NCBI GenBank assembly: GCA_004554425.1
Contig: SFMI01000028.1
Coordinates: 1-20,170, forward strand
DNA length: 20,170 bases
Reading direction: 5' to 3'
Source of the DNA: Candidatus Saccharimonadota bacterium
GTDB lineage: Bacteria; Eremiobacterota; Xenobia; Xenobiales; Xenobiaceae
A program made the translations under genes and the position numbers. Of the stretch, positions 1-7,378 are shown piece after piece (the stretch's first letter is position 1; each line of letters begins with the position of its first letter). Below the pieces are notes generated by a model. The model saw only the letters and a list, made by a program, of their open reading frames with translations. It did not search any database and was not told the DNA's origin.

Positions 1-335
1 CAGAGCAATACCGTGGCCATTCTTCTGCTCAAAGTGATCTTTATTCTTTAGGTGTGACACTTTACTACATGCTAACTTTTAAAGATCCTCAAAGCCTGAA
101 TTTCAACTTTCCCCGATTAGATACAATTATCCGAGAAGCTCCCGGCGCTCTTACCGATTTATTGGCAGCTTGTCTAAGTATAGACGTCAATAAAAGGCCC
201 CAATCAGCTCAAGAAGTGCAGCGTATTCTTTTCAAAGTATTGCAAAATTATCAAGCAACACCCAGCAAAAGCACTCAACCACTAGAGCCAGGATTGCAAA
301 ATCTAAGTCATCATTTATCTATGTTGGAATTTTAA
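1..335 (+). CDS. Hanks-type serine/threonine protein kinase, C-terminal part (partial)
   Basis: The reading frame is open from base 3 and enters from outside the window, so only the C-terminal lobe of the kinase is present. The translation begins EQYRG, corresponding to the end of the activation segment (the PE motif region, subdomain VIII). SDLYSLGVTLYYML follows, with the invariant subdomain IX Asp. The subdomain XI Arg is in NKRPQSAQEV. The last ~35 residues are a Ser/Gln/Pro-rich tail with no membrane segment, so this end is cytoplasmic. Such kinases phosphorylate Ser/Thr of partner proteins, and FHA domains, one of which lies about 1 kb away on the opposite strand, bind phosphothreonine. 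A functional link is inference only. The GTG at 54 is internal to the kinase fold and is not the start. Confidence 0.85.
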   Translation, partial: EQYRGHSSAQSDLYSLGVTLYYMLTFKDPQSLNFNFPRLDTIIREAPGALTDLLAACLSIDVNKRPQSAQEVQRILFKVLQNYQATPSKSTQPLEPGLQNLSHHLSMLEF

Positions 336-350
336 GCTCAATTGGCAAGA

Positions 351-393
351 TGCACAAAAAAATGAGCCGATCAAAAGATCGGCCCATTTTTAT
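351..393. terminator. Bidirectional intrinsic terminator between convergent genes
   Basis: A perfect 7-bp stem GCCGATC/GATCGGC (366-372 with 377-383) has an AAAA loop. An A-tract lies on the left and a T-tract on the right, so it can terminate both the kinase gene on the plus strand and the minus-strand gene ending at 413. Confidence 0.85.
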
Positions 394-412
394 ATAATGT
401 TTAAGACAACAA

Positions 413-1333
413 TTATAGAGGCAAAAACAGTCTGTATTTCTCAGAGAATTTTTCTCTCTGGCTTCTGATAATATTGGAAGCTTCTTTACCATCTCCCAAA
501 GCAATTGAACAACTCCCCAGAGGATGAAGACCATCAGCAGCCCAGACAACTACAGCCCCAGCAGGCAAATCTTTAAGCTGCTCGGGAGTAGAATCGGTGC
601 ATTCCACAAATTTATCAGATTTAGCCAAGAAATCAGCCAATTCGGCTGCAGTCTTTCCTCCAACTTCAACACCTTTGGCACTTAACGCCTGACCAACAGG
701 CTTAAAGTCGAAGAAACCGGGTTGATTGGCTTTTTTCTTAATTTCTTCACCTAATTCGTTGCCAAAGTCGGTACTTGTAAATCCGTCTTTAGCCGAAGAA
801 GAAACTTTTTTAGCCTGAGGAGCAGCAGCTTCTTCAGAGTTGCTTTCTTTTTCTGGAATAGGCTCAAAATAGTAACGACCGACGCTTTCAATTTGCTCAT
901 AGGCCTCAGGATAGTAGAAATGCAAAAAGATTAAACGCGCTTCTTGCAAGCCTTTTAAAAGCTGATTTTCATCCTGAATCTTCTTCTTCTGCTCTGGAGT
1001 ACCACGATCCATGATCTTCAGAATACTAGTAAATGAACGCACCTCGGGAGCCAAAGAGGACAATTCAGCAATGGGCTCGTCAACCTCCTCATAACACTTA
1101 TTGACATAACTTGTATAAGCGTTAAAATCGGAGTTTATATAGGCACTGACCATGCCTACAGTAGCTGCCGTCACCCCACTGCTACGACCTTTGCGATCAG
1201 ATGGGTTGTTAAGAGAACCGGAAAGAGTTGACGAAACAGCCAACAAACCATCAAATATATCCGCTGGAGTATTATATACATTTACTCCTATCAGCGAAGC
1301 TACAGACCCTAAACTAAATTGACCAAAGCCCAT
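413..1333 (-). CDS. Conserved-looking protein of unknown function, ~306 aa, with possible CHAP/NlpC-like tail
   Basis: I do not recognise this family. The N-terminus (GFGQFSLGSVASLIGVNVYN) is Gly/Ser/Val-rich but lacks a clear signal peptide. The middle (about residues 70-150) is predicted helical and charged. Residues ~165-190 form a Glu/Ser/Ala-rich linker. The last ~90 residues look like a compact alpha/beta domain: a helix (GKTAAELADFLAKS), then a strand pair (AGAVVVW, a His, SIALGDGKEAS) and a terminal YRLFLPL. That strand pattern resembles CHAP/NlpC-type peptidases, but a catalytic Cys in the usual place is not evident. The start is taken at ATG 1333. A TTG at 1342 sits 4 nt after AAGGA and is an alternative adding three residues. 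The gene is last in the minus-strand cluster, 92 bp after the FHA gene, and may have its own promoter. Confidence 0.6.
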   Translation of the reverse strand: MGFGQFSLGSVASLIGVNVYNTPADIFDGLLAVSSTLSGSLNNPSDRKGRSSGVTAATVGMVSAYINSDFNAYTSYVNKCYEEVDEPIAELSSLAPEVRSFTSILKIMDRGTPEQKKKIQDENQLLKGLQEARLIFLHFYYPEAYEQIESVGRYYFEPIPEKESNSEEAAAPQAKKVSSSAKDGFTSTDFGNELGEEIKKKANQPGFFDFKPVGQALSAKGVEVGGKTAAELADFLAKSDKFVECTDSTPEQLKDLPAGAVVVWAADGLHPLGSCSIALGDGKEASNIIRSQREKFSEKYRLFLPL

Positions 1334-1352
1334 TTGTCTCAATTATTCCTTA

Positions 1353-1381
1353 ACTATACAAACAGAATTGACCTATGACCA
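1353..1381 (-). promoter_or_regulatory. Candidate sigma70 promoter for the 306-aa unknown gene
   Basis: Read on the minus strand, TGGTCA (-35, 1376-1381) and TATAGT (-10, 1353-1358) are separated by 17 bp. The predicted start of transcription would lie only a dozen or so bases before the ATG at 1333, giving a very short leader. Both boxes are imperfect matches. Confidence 0.35.
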
Positions 1382-1425
1382 GCACTGCTTTAGACAAGCT
1401 TAGTATAAGCCCTTTCTGTGGCCGC

Positions 1426-1713
1426 TTAACTCCAACTTATATGGAGCCAAGTTCTACCAATAATAAACTCTTGACCGTTCTTCAAAGCAACACTACCATA
1501 AAGGCGCTCTCCGTCAACAAAAGTTCCATTGGTGGAACCTTTGTCTTCCAAAATAACTCCTCCGGCAGTCGGTTCCAAAACAGCATGATGACGACTGACG
1601 AACCGATCTACACTTAAAGCCACATCGCCTTCGCGGCCAATTTGTACCCTCTTGTTAAACTGGAAGACGTATCCGTCTAACGGCCCGCCCAGCACTTCAA
1701 GCATTATTCTCAT
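1426..1713 (-). CDS. Small stand-alone FHA-domain protein
   Basis: The 95-residue protein is essentially a single forkhead-associated domain, a phosphothreonine-peptide binding module. The canonical signature is complete: GR at 26-27, SRHH at 40-43 and TNG at 61-63, between beta strands. There is no signal peptide, membrane segment or extra domain, so it is probably a cytoplasmic adaptor. The ATG at 1713 lies 2 bases after the clp stop codon, indicating translational coupling; a TTG at 1725 overlapping the clp gene is a less likely start. The client is unknown. The adjacent Clp ATPase, and any Ser/Thr kinase such as the one ending at 335, are the obvious candidates by position (inference). 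Confidence 0.9.
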   Translation of the reverse strand: MRIMLEVLGGPLDGYVFQFNKRVQIGREGDVALSVDRFVSRHHAVLEPTAGGVILEDKGSTNGTFVDGERLYGSVALKNGQEFIIGRTWLHISWS

Positions 1714-1715
1714 AC

Positions 1716-4700
1716 TTATTGCCAATTGCCCCTTTCATTGTTGTCAGCGCTCGGCTCCAACCGGCGACTGAAAGGGCCCGGTGAACCAGGCTGAGGCGGA
1801 CGTTGTACAGCCCCTTGAGGAGTTGATGGAGTGCCACTATAGCTACCCTGTTGCCAACTTCCCACAGATCCAGAAGCAGCAGGCGGAGCTTGAGGACGAG
1901 GCGGCACAGGGCTAGGACGAACTCCTGCAGGAGGCACTTGCGGACGAGGAGCCACCGCTCCCGGCCTTTGGCCAGCCATAGGAGGACGCGGCCCATTAGG
2001 AACAGCCTGCGCACCGCCAGGACTAGCAGGGGCTGGACGTCTGCCAACTACGGAACTATATCCAGAAGGCATACCCTCAGGAATTTCACCGCGAGAGGGC
2101 AGCTCTTGACGAGCTTCAGCATATATACCCTGTTGCTGAGGATAACCACCCTGCTGCTGGGGATAGCCGCCCTGCTGTTGAGGATAACCGCCCTGCTGCT
2201 GAGGGTAGCCACCCTGCTGCTGGGGATAACCGCCTTGCTGTTGAGGATAGGTGCCCTGCCGTTGAGGATAGGTGCCCTGCTGCTGAGGGTAGCCTCCTTG
2301 TTGCTGAGAGTAGCCACCCTGCTGCTGAGGGTAGCCTCCTTGTTGCTGAGGATAACCGCCCTGCTGCTGAGGGTAGCCGCCCTGCTGTTGAGGATAACCG
2401 CCTTGCTGTTGAGGATAACCGCCGTGCTGTTGAGGATAGCCGCCCTGCTGCTGAGGATAACCGCCTTGCTGCTGAGAATAGCCGCCTTGCTGTTGGGGAT
2501 AACCACCCTGTTGTTGAGAATAGCCGCCTTGCTGTTGAGGATAGCCGCCCTGTTGCTGAGGATAGCCACTTTGTGGACCAGCAACAGAGTTGTCATCATT
2601 AGGCTCATAGCGACGAGACGAATCCGCCGCTGAAGATGAATTATCACCACCAAAAGTATCACCCAAAGCGCGGTTATCTAAAGAAAAATTGACCTTTTCT
2701 TCATCTTCGTCCATATCGGCCCAAATAACTGTGTTCGGTGGCACTTTATGGCGCAGAACATATTCAGCAAATGGTCTAGTTAGCCAAGTGTCAATAGCCC
2801 TATTCAAAGGACGAGCACCGTATTCTGGATGGTAGCCCTTATCAAGTAAGAAGTTGATAACAGCTTTTGTTACATGAAGATCTACTTGACGACTTTCACG
2901 AATGCGCTTAATGCATTTTGACAAGTTGATATCGACAATACCTTGCAAATCTTCGCGCTTGAGAGTTTTGAAAACGATAATCTCATCGATACGATTCAGG
3001 AACTCCAAACGGAAATGGCCACGCAAAGCGGCCTGGTAAACTTCAGGCATATCATCCAATTGGCCGACGTAGCCTCTATCGGTGGGCAAAATATTAGCCA
3101 AAGGATTTTCCATCTTGGCCAAAGCGCCCATCTCTTCGTCGCCAGTAGCTTTTTCTAAAGCCGCACCAGCTGCAGCCACTTGGGCTGAAGCCATATCTAA
3201 GGCTTTGCGCGATCCCAAGTTGGAAGTCATGATAATAATAGAGTTGGTGAAGTTGACCGTACGTCCTCTAGCGTCGGTTAAACGACCATCATCAAAAACT
3301 TGCAAGAACAAGTCAAAAACATCAGGATGAGCCTTTTCAACTTCATCTAGCAAAATAACGCAAAACGGCTTAGTACGCACAGCTTTGGTCAGCTGGCCTT
3401 CACCTTCATAGCCGACATATCCGGGAGGAGCGCCTATCAAGCGGGCGATAGAATGCTTGTCGTGAAATTCTGACATATCCAGACGAATCATGTCGCGTTC
3501 CGAGCCAAAAAGGAACTCAGCCAAAGTTTTGGCCAGCTCGGTTTTACCTACACCGCTGGGTCCCAAGAAAAGGAAAACACCGCTGGGTCTAGTGGGTGAA
3601 GAAAAACCGACGCGCACTACACGTATAGTGCTGGCCACCGCAGCCACGGCATGGTCTTGCCCTACTACGCGTCCGCGCAGCAAGTTTTCCATGTCAAGTA
3701 AGCGAGCCTCTTCTTCGTTGGCTATGCGGGAGATAGGCACACCAGTCCAATCGGCTACGACTTCAGCAATAACCTCTTCGGTAACTTCTTGCATTCCTTG
3801 CTGTTGACAATTACCGCGAGTTTTTATACGAGCCGCCGCTTCGTCTATTAAGTCTATCGCTTTGTCTGGTAAATTTCGATCTGGCAAAAACCTTACAGAT
3901 AACTTAACGGCGGCCAGCAAAGCTTCGTCGGTAAATTGCACATGGTGGTGCTGTTCATATCTTCCCCGCAAACCCTTCAAAATTTCCAAAGCATCTTCTT
4001 CGGAAGGCTCGCTGACGAATACTTGCTGAAAACGACGCTCTAAAGCCGGGTCGGCTTCAATATGGCGGCGATATTCATCAATAGTAGTGGCTCCCATAAC
4101 AGCCAGATCGCCACGAGCTAAAGCAGGCTTAAGAATATTGCCTGCATCCATACCGCCGCTGCCACCAGCGCCGACTATTTGGTGTATTTCATCGATAAAG
4201 AGAATAATCGATCTGTCTTTGCTAACTTCTTCGATAACTTGCTGCAGACGTTTTTCAAATTCGCCGCGGTGGCCAGTACCAGCCACAAGCGCACTTAAGC
4301 TCAGTTCGATCAAGTGATGATCTTTTAAAACATCAGGCACAGTACCATCAGCCAAACGCTGAGCCAAACCATAAGCAACCGAAGTTTTGCCTACGCCAGC
4401 CTCACCAACCAGCACCGGATTCGACTTAGTTTTGCGCGTTAAAATTTCTAAAACGCGACGCACTTCATCGTTACGACCGATAACTGGATCCATCTTTTTC
4501 TGGCGGGCCAACTCAGTTAAGTCACGACCATATTCTAAAAGCTGTTTATGCTCACGAGCGAATTTTCGTCCGTCGGCAGTCATATTCTTATCGCCGCCGC
4601 GACTGAAAAAGCCACCGCCTCCACCGGAAGACTTAGGAGCTTCCTGACGACGAACACCGCGTATAGAATCACGCAAAGCCAAAAGATCTACGTCACGCGA

Positions 4701-5087
4701 AATCAAGAAACGACAAGGCACACTGCGCCCTTCGCGCAAAATTGCAGTAATGACGTGTTTGGGCTCCACTCTGAGAGCTTGCTCCGACTCAGCTTCTTCC
4801 GGAACCATCGTCTTCATGAGCCTGGAATAACGCGGCGTTTCTGGCAATTTCTCAGAAATATCCCACATGGGCTCATCGTCTGAGGAAGGTACAAATTCTA
4901 AAATACCCTCTTCAAGCTCAGAAAGCGGAACGCCGACATCTTCCAAAGCATCTGCCAAGGAACGATCCAGCTGGCAAGCAGCAGCAAAAAAGTGCTCAAT
5001 GCCAAGATAATAGTGTTTCCAAGAACGAGAAAGCTGATTGGCTCTGGCAATAACTCGTTCGGTAGCTTCGCTGTTATTTATGGCCAT
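1716..5087 (-). CDS. clpC: Clp/Hsp100 AAA+ ATPase (ClpA/ClpC-like) with GYPQQQ-repeat and Pro-rich C-terminal tail
   Basis: This is a double AAA+ ring unfoldase that threads proteins through its pore using ATP. Layout of the 1123 residues: a divergent Clp N-domain (1-150), a Gly-rich linker (154-166), AAA1 with Walker A GEAGVGKT (228-235) and Walker B ILFIDE (295-300), AAA2 with Walker A GPSGVGKT (509-516) and Walker B VILLDE (577-582), and the small D2 domain to ~800. The long ClpB middle coiled coil is absent, which favours ClpA/ClpC over ClpB. An insertion of roughly 40 residues (about 625-665) precedes YVGQ (673-676), where ClpC proteins carry the ClpP-docking VGF-type tripeptide. Here the last residue is Gln, so ClpP partnership is doubtful. 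Residues 840-993 are 22 Tyr/Gln/Gly/Pro heptads and 1000-1123 are Pro-rich. ATG 5087 lies one base after the rlmD stop. The symbol follows the nearest family; the tail is atypical. Confidence 0.93.
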   Translation of the reverse strand: MAINNSEATERVIARANQLSRSWKHYYLGIEHFFAAACQLDRSLADALEDVGVPLSELEEGILEFVPSSDDEPMWDISEKLPETPRYSRLMKTMVPEEAESEQALRVEPKHVITAILREGRSVPCRFLISRDVDLLALRDSIRGVRRQEAPKSSGGGGGFFSRGGDKNMTADGRKFAREHKQLLEYGRDLTELARQKKMDPVIGRNDEVRRVLEILTRKTKSNPVLVGEAGVGKTSVAYGLAQRLADGTVPDVLKDHHLIELSLSALVAGTGHRGEFEKRLQQVIEEVSKDRSIILFIDEIHQIVGAGGSGGMDAGNILKPALARGDLAVMGATTIDEYRRHIEADPALERRFQQVFVSEPSEEDALEILKGLRGRYEQHHHVQFTDEALLAAVKLSVRFLPDRNLPDKAIDLIDEAAARIKTRGNCQQQGMQEVTEEVIAEVVADWTGVPISRIANEEEARLLDMENLLRGRVVGQDHAVAAVASTIRVVRVGFSSPTRPSGVFLFLGPSGVGKTELAKTLAEFLFGSERDMIRLDMSEFHDKHSIARLIGAPPGYVGYEGEGQLTKAVRTKPFCVILLDEVEKAHPDVFDLFLQVFDDGRLTDARGRTVNFTNSIIIMTSNLGSRKALDMASAQVAAAGAALEKATGDEEMGALAKMENPLANILPTDRGYVGQLDDMPEVYQAALRGHFRLEFLNRIDEIIVFKTLKREDLQGIVDINLSKCIKRIRESRQVDLHVTKAVINFLLDKGYHPEYGARPLNRAIDTWLTRPFAEYVLRHKVPPNTVIWADMDEDEEKVNFSLDNRALGDTFGGDNSSSAADSSRRYEPNDDNSVAGPQSGYPQQQGGYPQQQGGYSQQQGGYPQQQGGYSQQQGGYPQQQGGYPQQHGGYPQQQGGYPQQQGGYPQQQGGYPQQQGGYPQQQGGYSQQQGGYPQQQGTYPQRQGTYPQQQGGYPQQQGGYPQQQGGYPQQQGGYPQQQGGYPQQQGIYAEARQELPSRGEIPEGMPSGYSSVVGRRPAPASPGGAQAVPNGPRPPMAGQRPGAVAPRPQVPPAGVRPSPVPPRPQAPPAASGSVGSWQQGSYSGTPSTPQGAVQRPPQPGSPGPFSRRLEPSADNNERGNWQ
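2109..2570 (-). repeat. 21-bp in-frame tandem repeat encoding 22 GGYPQQQ-type heptads
   Basis: Twenty-two consecutive heptads lie inside the Clp ATPase gene. The consensus is GGYPQQQ; variants include GGYSQQQ (units 3, 5, 13), GGYPQQH (7), GTYPQRQ (15) and GTYPQQQ (16). Synonymous codons vary between units (ctg/ttg and gga/ggg on the plus strand), so the array is not a very recent slippage product. Because the unit is 21 bp, gains or losses of units keep the reading frame. It is a protein-coding minisatellite, with no unique spacers that would suggest CRISPR. Confidence 0.97.
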
Positions 5088-5088
5088 A

Positions 5089-6516
5089 CTATTTCCGAAT
5101 AATGTGAGCTACACACTCAACGTGGTAAGTCTGAGGGAACATATCTATAGGCTGCACTTCCAAAACGGTGTAGCCTTTTTCGGTCAGTATCCCCAGATCA
5201 CGAGCTAAAGTAGAAGGGTTACAAGAAACGTAAGCTATACGCGGAATGCGCATTTTGGCAATCGTCTCTAAAACTACAGGATCACACCCTTTACGTGGTG
5301 GATCCAACACTGCAGCACTGAAACTAGTGCGGCGTTGCAACAAAGAACCTTTACTGCATAAGCCTGGCAAAACTTTTTCTACGGTACCATCCATAAAAGT
5401 TGTATTGGTCAAACCGTTAAGATCAGAATTGACCACAGCATCTTCAATCGCTTCCTGACACTCGTCAATGCCAAAAACGCGCTTAGCTTGGCGAGCCATA
5501 TACAAAGCCAAAGAGCCAACGCCGCAATAAGCGTCTAAAATGGTATCGCGAGGCTGAATTTGCAGGAATTGATCCAACTGAGAGTAGATCGTCTCCAAAC
5601 CTTCGATATTAACTTGGAAGAAAGAGTTAGCAGAAATATTAAATTTTAAGCCTGCTACTTCTTCAACTATGTGATCGCTGCCCCATAAAACGGAATTACG
5701 AGTACCTAAAATTACGTTGGTACGATGAGGATTTAAGTTGAGCACCACCCCACAAAGAGAGCGCACGCGTTTGCGAACAATGTCTACAAATTCCCTAACC
5801 TTAGGCAAACGAGGCTGGCTGGAGACAATAACCAACAAAGTTTGATTGGAATAATAACCGTGACGAGCTACCAAGTAACGAATAGCTCCGCTGCCATCTT
5901 CGCTGTTATAAACTGGCCATTGCAAACGCTCTATAGCTTCACGACAGGCATTCATCAATTCGTTATTTACTTCATGCTGAATGGCACAATTTTCTACTCT
6001 GACAATAGAGTGAGTGCCTTTAGCATAATAGCCGACATAAGGATGGAAACGAGGTACGTCGTCTTCTTCTTTTTGATCGACACGCAACAAATAGGGTTTA
6101 GCTCCCACTACCATTTGCGTCTTGGAGCGATAGTTCCAAGGACGGGTCATGCGTTTGCAAGGGCGAACTTTTACACCATCAAGGCCAGCTATATGGCATA
6201 AAGCATCTTGCACCATCTTCGTTTTAAATTCTAACTGAGAATCGTAATTTACATGTTGCAAATGGCAGCCACCGCACTCGCTATAAACTGGACAGCGAGG
6301 CTGAATACGACGCATGGAAGGAACGATAATCCTGTGGATACGAGCTCGGCCATAGTTCTTTTTCAGCTCGGTGATTTGGGCTTCTACTTTGTCACCTGGA
6401 GATGCGCCAGGAATAAAAAGCACGAAGTTGCCTACTCTTCCCACGGCTTCTCCGCCTACTGCAAAATCATTGATAGTCAGCTCAACTCGCTGACCGACAG
6501 ATAAAGAATCGGCCAT
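5089..6516 (-). CDS. rlmD: 23S rRNA (uracil-5-)-methyltransferase of the RlmD/RumA (TrmA) family
   Basis: This enzyme transfers a methyl group from SAM to C5 of a uridine in 23S rRNA (U1939 in E. coli for RlmD). The 475 residues start with a TRAM RNA-binding domain (about 5-62). Iron-sulfur ligands follow: CPVYSECGGC (Cys75, 81, 84) and a fourth Cys at ~177. The SAM-binding motif is DAYCGVGS (328-335). LDPPRKG (404-410) precedes the catalytic nucleophile in SCNPSTLARD (Cys432), and the general base Glu is in HVEC (467). ATG 6516 is chosen over an upstream in-frame start at 6588 because AAGGAG sits 8 bases before it and the extra 24 residues look non-native. It is first in the rlmD-clp-FHA operon. 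The exact target uridine cannot be told from sequence. Confidence 0.92.
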   Translation of the reverse strand: MADSLSVGQRVELTINDFAVGGEAVGRVGNFVLFIPGASPGDKVEAQITELKKNYGRARIHRIIVPSMRRIQPRCPVYSECGGCHLQHVNYDSQLEFKTKMVQDALCHIAGLDGVKVRPCKRMTRPWNYRSKTQMVVGAKPYLLRVDQKEEDDVPRFHPYVGYYAKGTHSIVRVENCAIQHEVNNELMNACREAIERLQWPVYNSEDGSGAIRYLVARHGYYSNQTLLVIVSSQPRLPKVREFVDIVRKRVRSLCGVVLNLNPHRTNVILGTRNSVLWGSDHIVEEVAGLKFNISANSFFQVNIEGLETIYSQLDQFLQIQPRDTILDAYCGVGSLALYMARQAKRVFGIDECQEAIEDAVVNSDLNGLTNTTFMDGTVEKVLPGLCSKGSLLQRRTSFSAAVLDPPRKGCDPVVLETIAKMRIPRIAYVSCNPSTLARDLGILTEKGYTVLEVQPIDMFPQTYHVECVAHIIRK

Positions 6517-6668
6517 AAAAAACTCCTTGAAGTATTCCCCCAACAGCCTCCGATAAAAACGCCCCCACTTTTCTCGGCAGGAAGTCAAAATCTAAAGAGA
6601 AACACCCTTAAAACGTTCAATTAAAGAGCGCTTTTTTCCTACCCAACCATAATGTCAAGGAGAAGAGC

Positions 6669-6884
6669 TTGAACACAAACCATTTATCGATAAATTTGCA
6701 ATCTGCCCAATCATATCTAAATGAAGCCTTAGAAAAATTCGATGATATGATCGATTTTTTGCAAAATTTAAGCGAAGAAGAATTAGAAGCGTCTGTACCG
6801 ATTGGTACTCTGTCACAAATAGAGAGAGCTCAAGCTCTAGTTTCACAGGCTTCGTCCGCTCTAGACAAGATAAAATTGTCTTAA
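6669..6884 (+). CDS. Small helical protein, unknown (weak resemblance to exonuclease VII small subunit)
   Basis: The 71-residue product is acidic and almost entirely helical, with the pattern LNEALEKFDDMIDFLQNL then LSQIERAQALVSQASSALDKIK. Length and the EALEKFDDMIDFL start recall XseB, the small subunit of exonuclease VII, but the conserved LE-x-G segment of XseB is missing, so I do not name it. The start is TTG 6669, preceded by AAGGAG with 6 bases of spacing; no ATG occurs in a useful position. It is divergent from rlmD and followed by its own terminator before tatA. Confidence 0.6.
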   Translation: MNTNHLSINLQSAQSYLNEALEKFDDMIDFLQNLSEEELEASVPIGTLSQIERAQALVSQASSALDKIKLS

Positions 6885-6900
6885 AGGCACGTGTGAATAA

Positions 6901-6942
6901 CTGCAACACAAAGTTTGTTTGTGGGTGTAGTGTAATTTTTTT
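6901..6942 (+). terminator. Intrinsic terminator after the small helical protein gene
   Basis: The stem is built of CACAAA/TTTGTG (6907-6912 with 6918-6923) continued by CTGCA/TGTAG (6901-6905 with 6926-6930) across a small internal loop. The loop is GTTTG and a T-tract follows (6935-6942). Confidence 0.65.
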
Positions 6943-6969
6943 GCCAATAAGCGAGGTGTACAGTATAAA
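6941..6969 (+). promoter_or_regulatory. Candidate sigma70 promoter abutting the tatA start codon
   Basis: TTGCCA (6941-6946), a 17-bp spacer and TATAAA (6964-6969) lie only 2 bases before the tatA ATG at 6972. If real, the transcript would begin in or next to the start codon (leaderless). The T-tract of the upstream terminator overlaps the -35 box. Confidence 0.4.
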
Positions 6970-6971
6970 TT

Positions 6972-7286
6972 ATGCCTTTTAATTTAGGCCCGGGGGAACT
7001 TATATTTTTAGCGGCAGCGGCATTATTGCTATTCGGCCCACAAAAACTTCCGGAAATAGGCCGCGCTTTGGGTGAAGCTTTAGGTTCTTTAAAAAAAGCC
7101 TATAACAGTGCAGCCAATTTGGAAGACCTTCATTCAAGTTCTACTCAGGTAGCCAATCAGACAAATTATGCTCAATCTCACACAGCTCCCGCTTCTATTC
7201 CGCTTACTTCTGAATTAGCTAATTCTGCGAAACCAACAGAGCTCAATTCTGAGCCAGATATTAAAGCTTGTTCCAACAATAAATAA
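6972..7286 (+). CDS. tatA: Twin-arginine translocase subunit TatA/TatE family
   Basis: TatA forms the pore-forming oligomer of the Tat pathway, which exports folded proteins across the inner membrane. The 104-residue protein has the hallmark order: a short N-terminus with the polar Glu at ~9, a single membrane helix (about 8-21), the hinge FGP (21-23), then an amphipathic helix KLPEIGRALGEALGSLKK. The Ser/Asn/Thr-rich tail after residue 45 is longer than in minimal TatA proteins. The start is fixed by the family, since the membrane helix begins within ten residues. GAGGTG about 13 bases upstream is too distant for a good ribosome binding site. The genes for TatC and TatB are not in this window, so it stands alone. 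TatA versus TatB is decided by the FGP-K-LPEIGR match. Confidence 0.92.
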   Translation: MPFNLGPGELIFLAAAALLLFGPQKLPEIGRALGEALGSLKKAYNSAANLEDLHSSSTQVANQTNYAQSHTAPASIPLTSELANSAKPTELNSEPDIKACSNNK

Positions 7287-7306
7287 ACAATAACTATTAC
7301 CAAGCA

Positions 7307-7356
7307 AAGCAGCCTGCCTTCTGGCCCAATTTTATTGGTCAGAAGGCAGGCTGCTT
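7307..7356. terminator. Strong bidirectional terminator between tatA and the lipoprotein gene
   Basis: A perfect 17-bp stem (7307-7323 with 7340-7356, arm beginning AAGCAGCCTGCC) carries a smaller CCAAT/ATTGG pairing in its loop. It is symmetric between convergent genes. There is no long T-tract on either side, so strength relies on the stem. Confidence 0.8.
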
Positions 7357-7378
7357 ACTACCCTAGCTATTTTGTCAA

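Noticed and set aside
2109..2570. CRISPR-like tandem repeats
   Set aside because: The units are contiguous 21-bp coding repeats without unique spacers.
1851..2633. 260-codon plus-strand frame rich in Leu/Arg opposite the Clp tail
   Set aside because: It is the antisense shadow of the 21-bp coding repeat; the product is repetitive L-L-L-R-I/V-A/T with no domain and no ribosome binding site.
2048..2662. 204-codon minus-strand frame over the same repeat
   Set aside because: Alternative frame of the same repeat; the Clp frame has the conserved domain and continuous reading.
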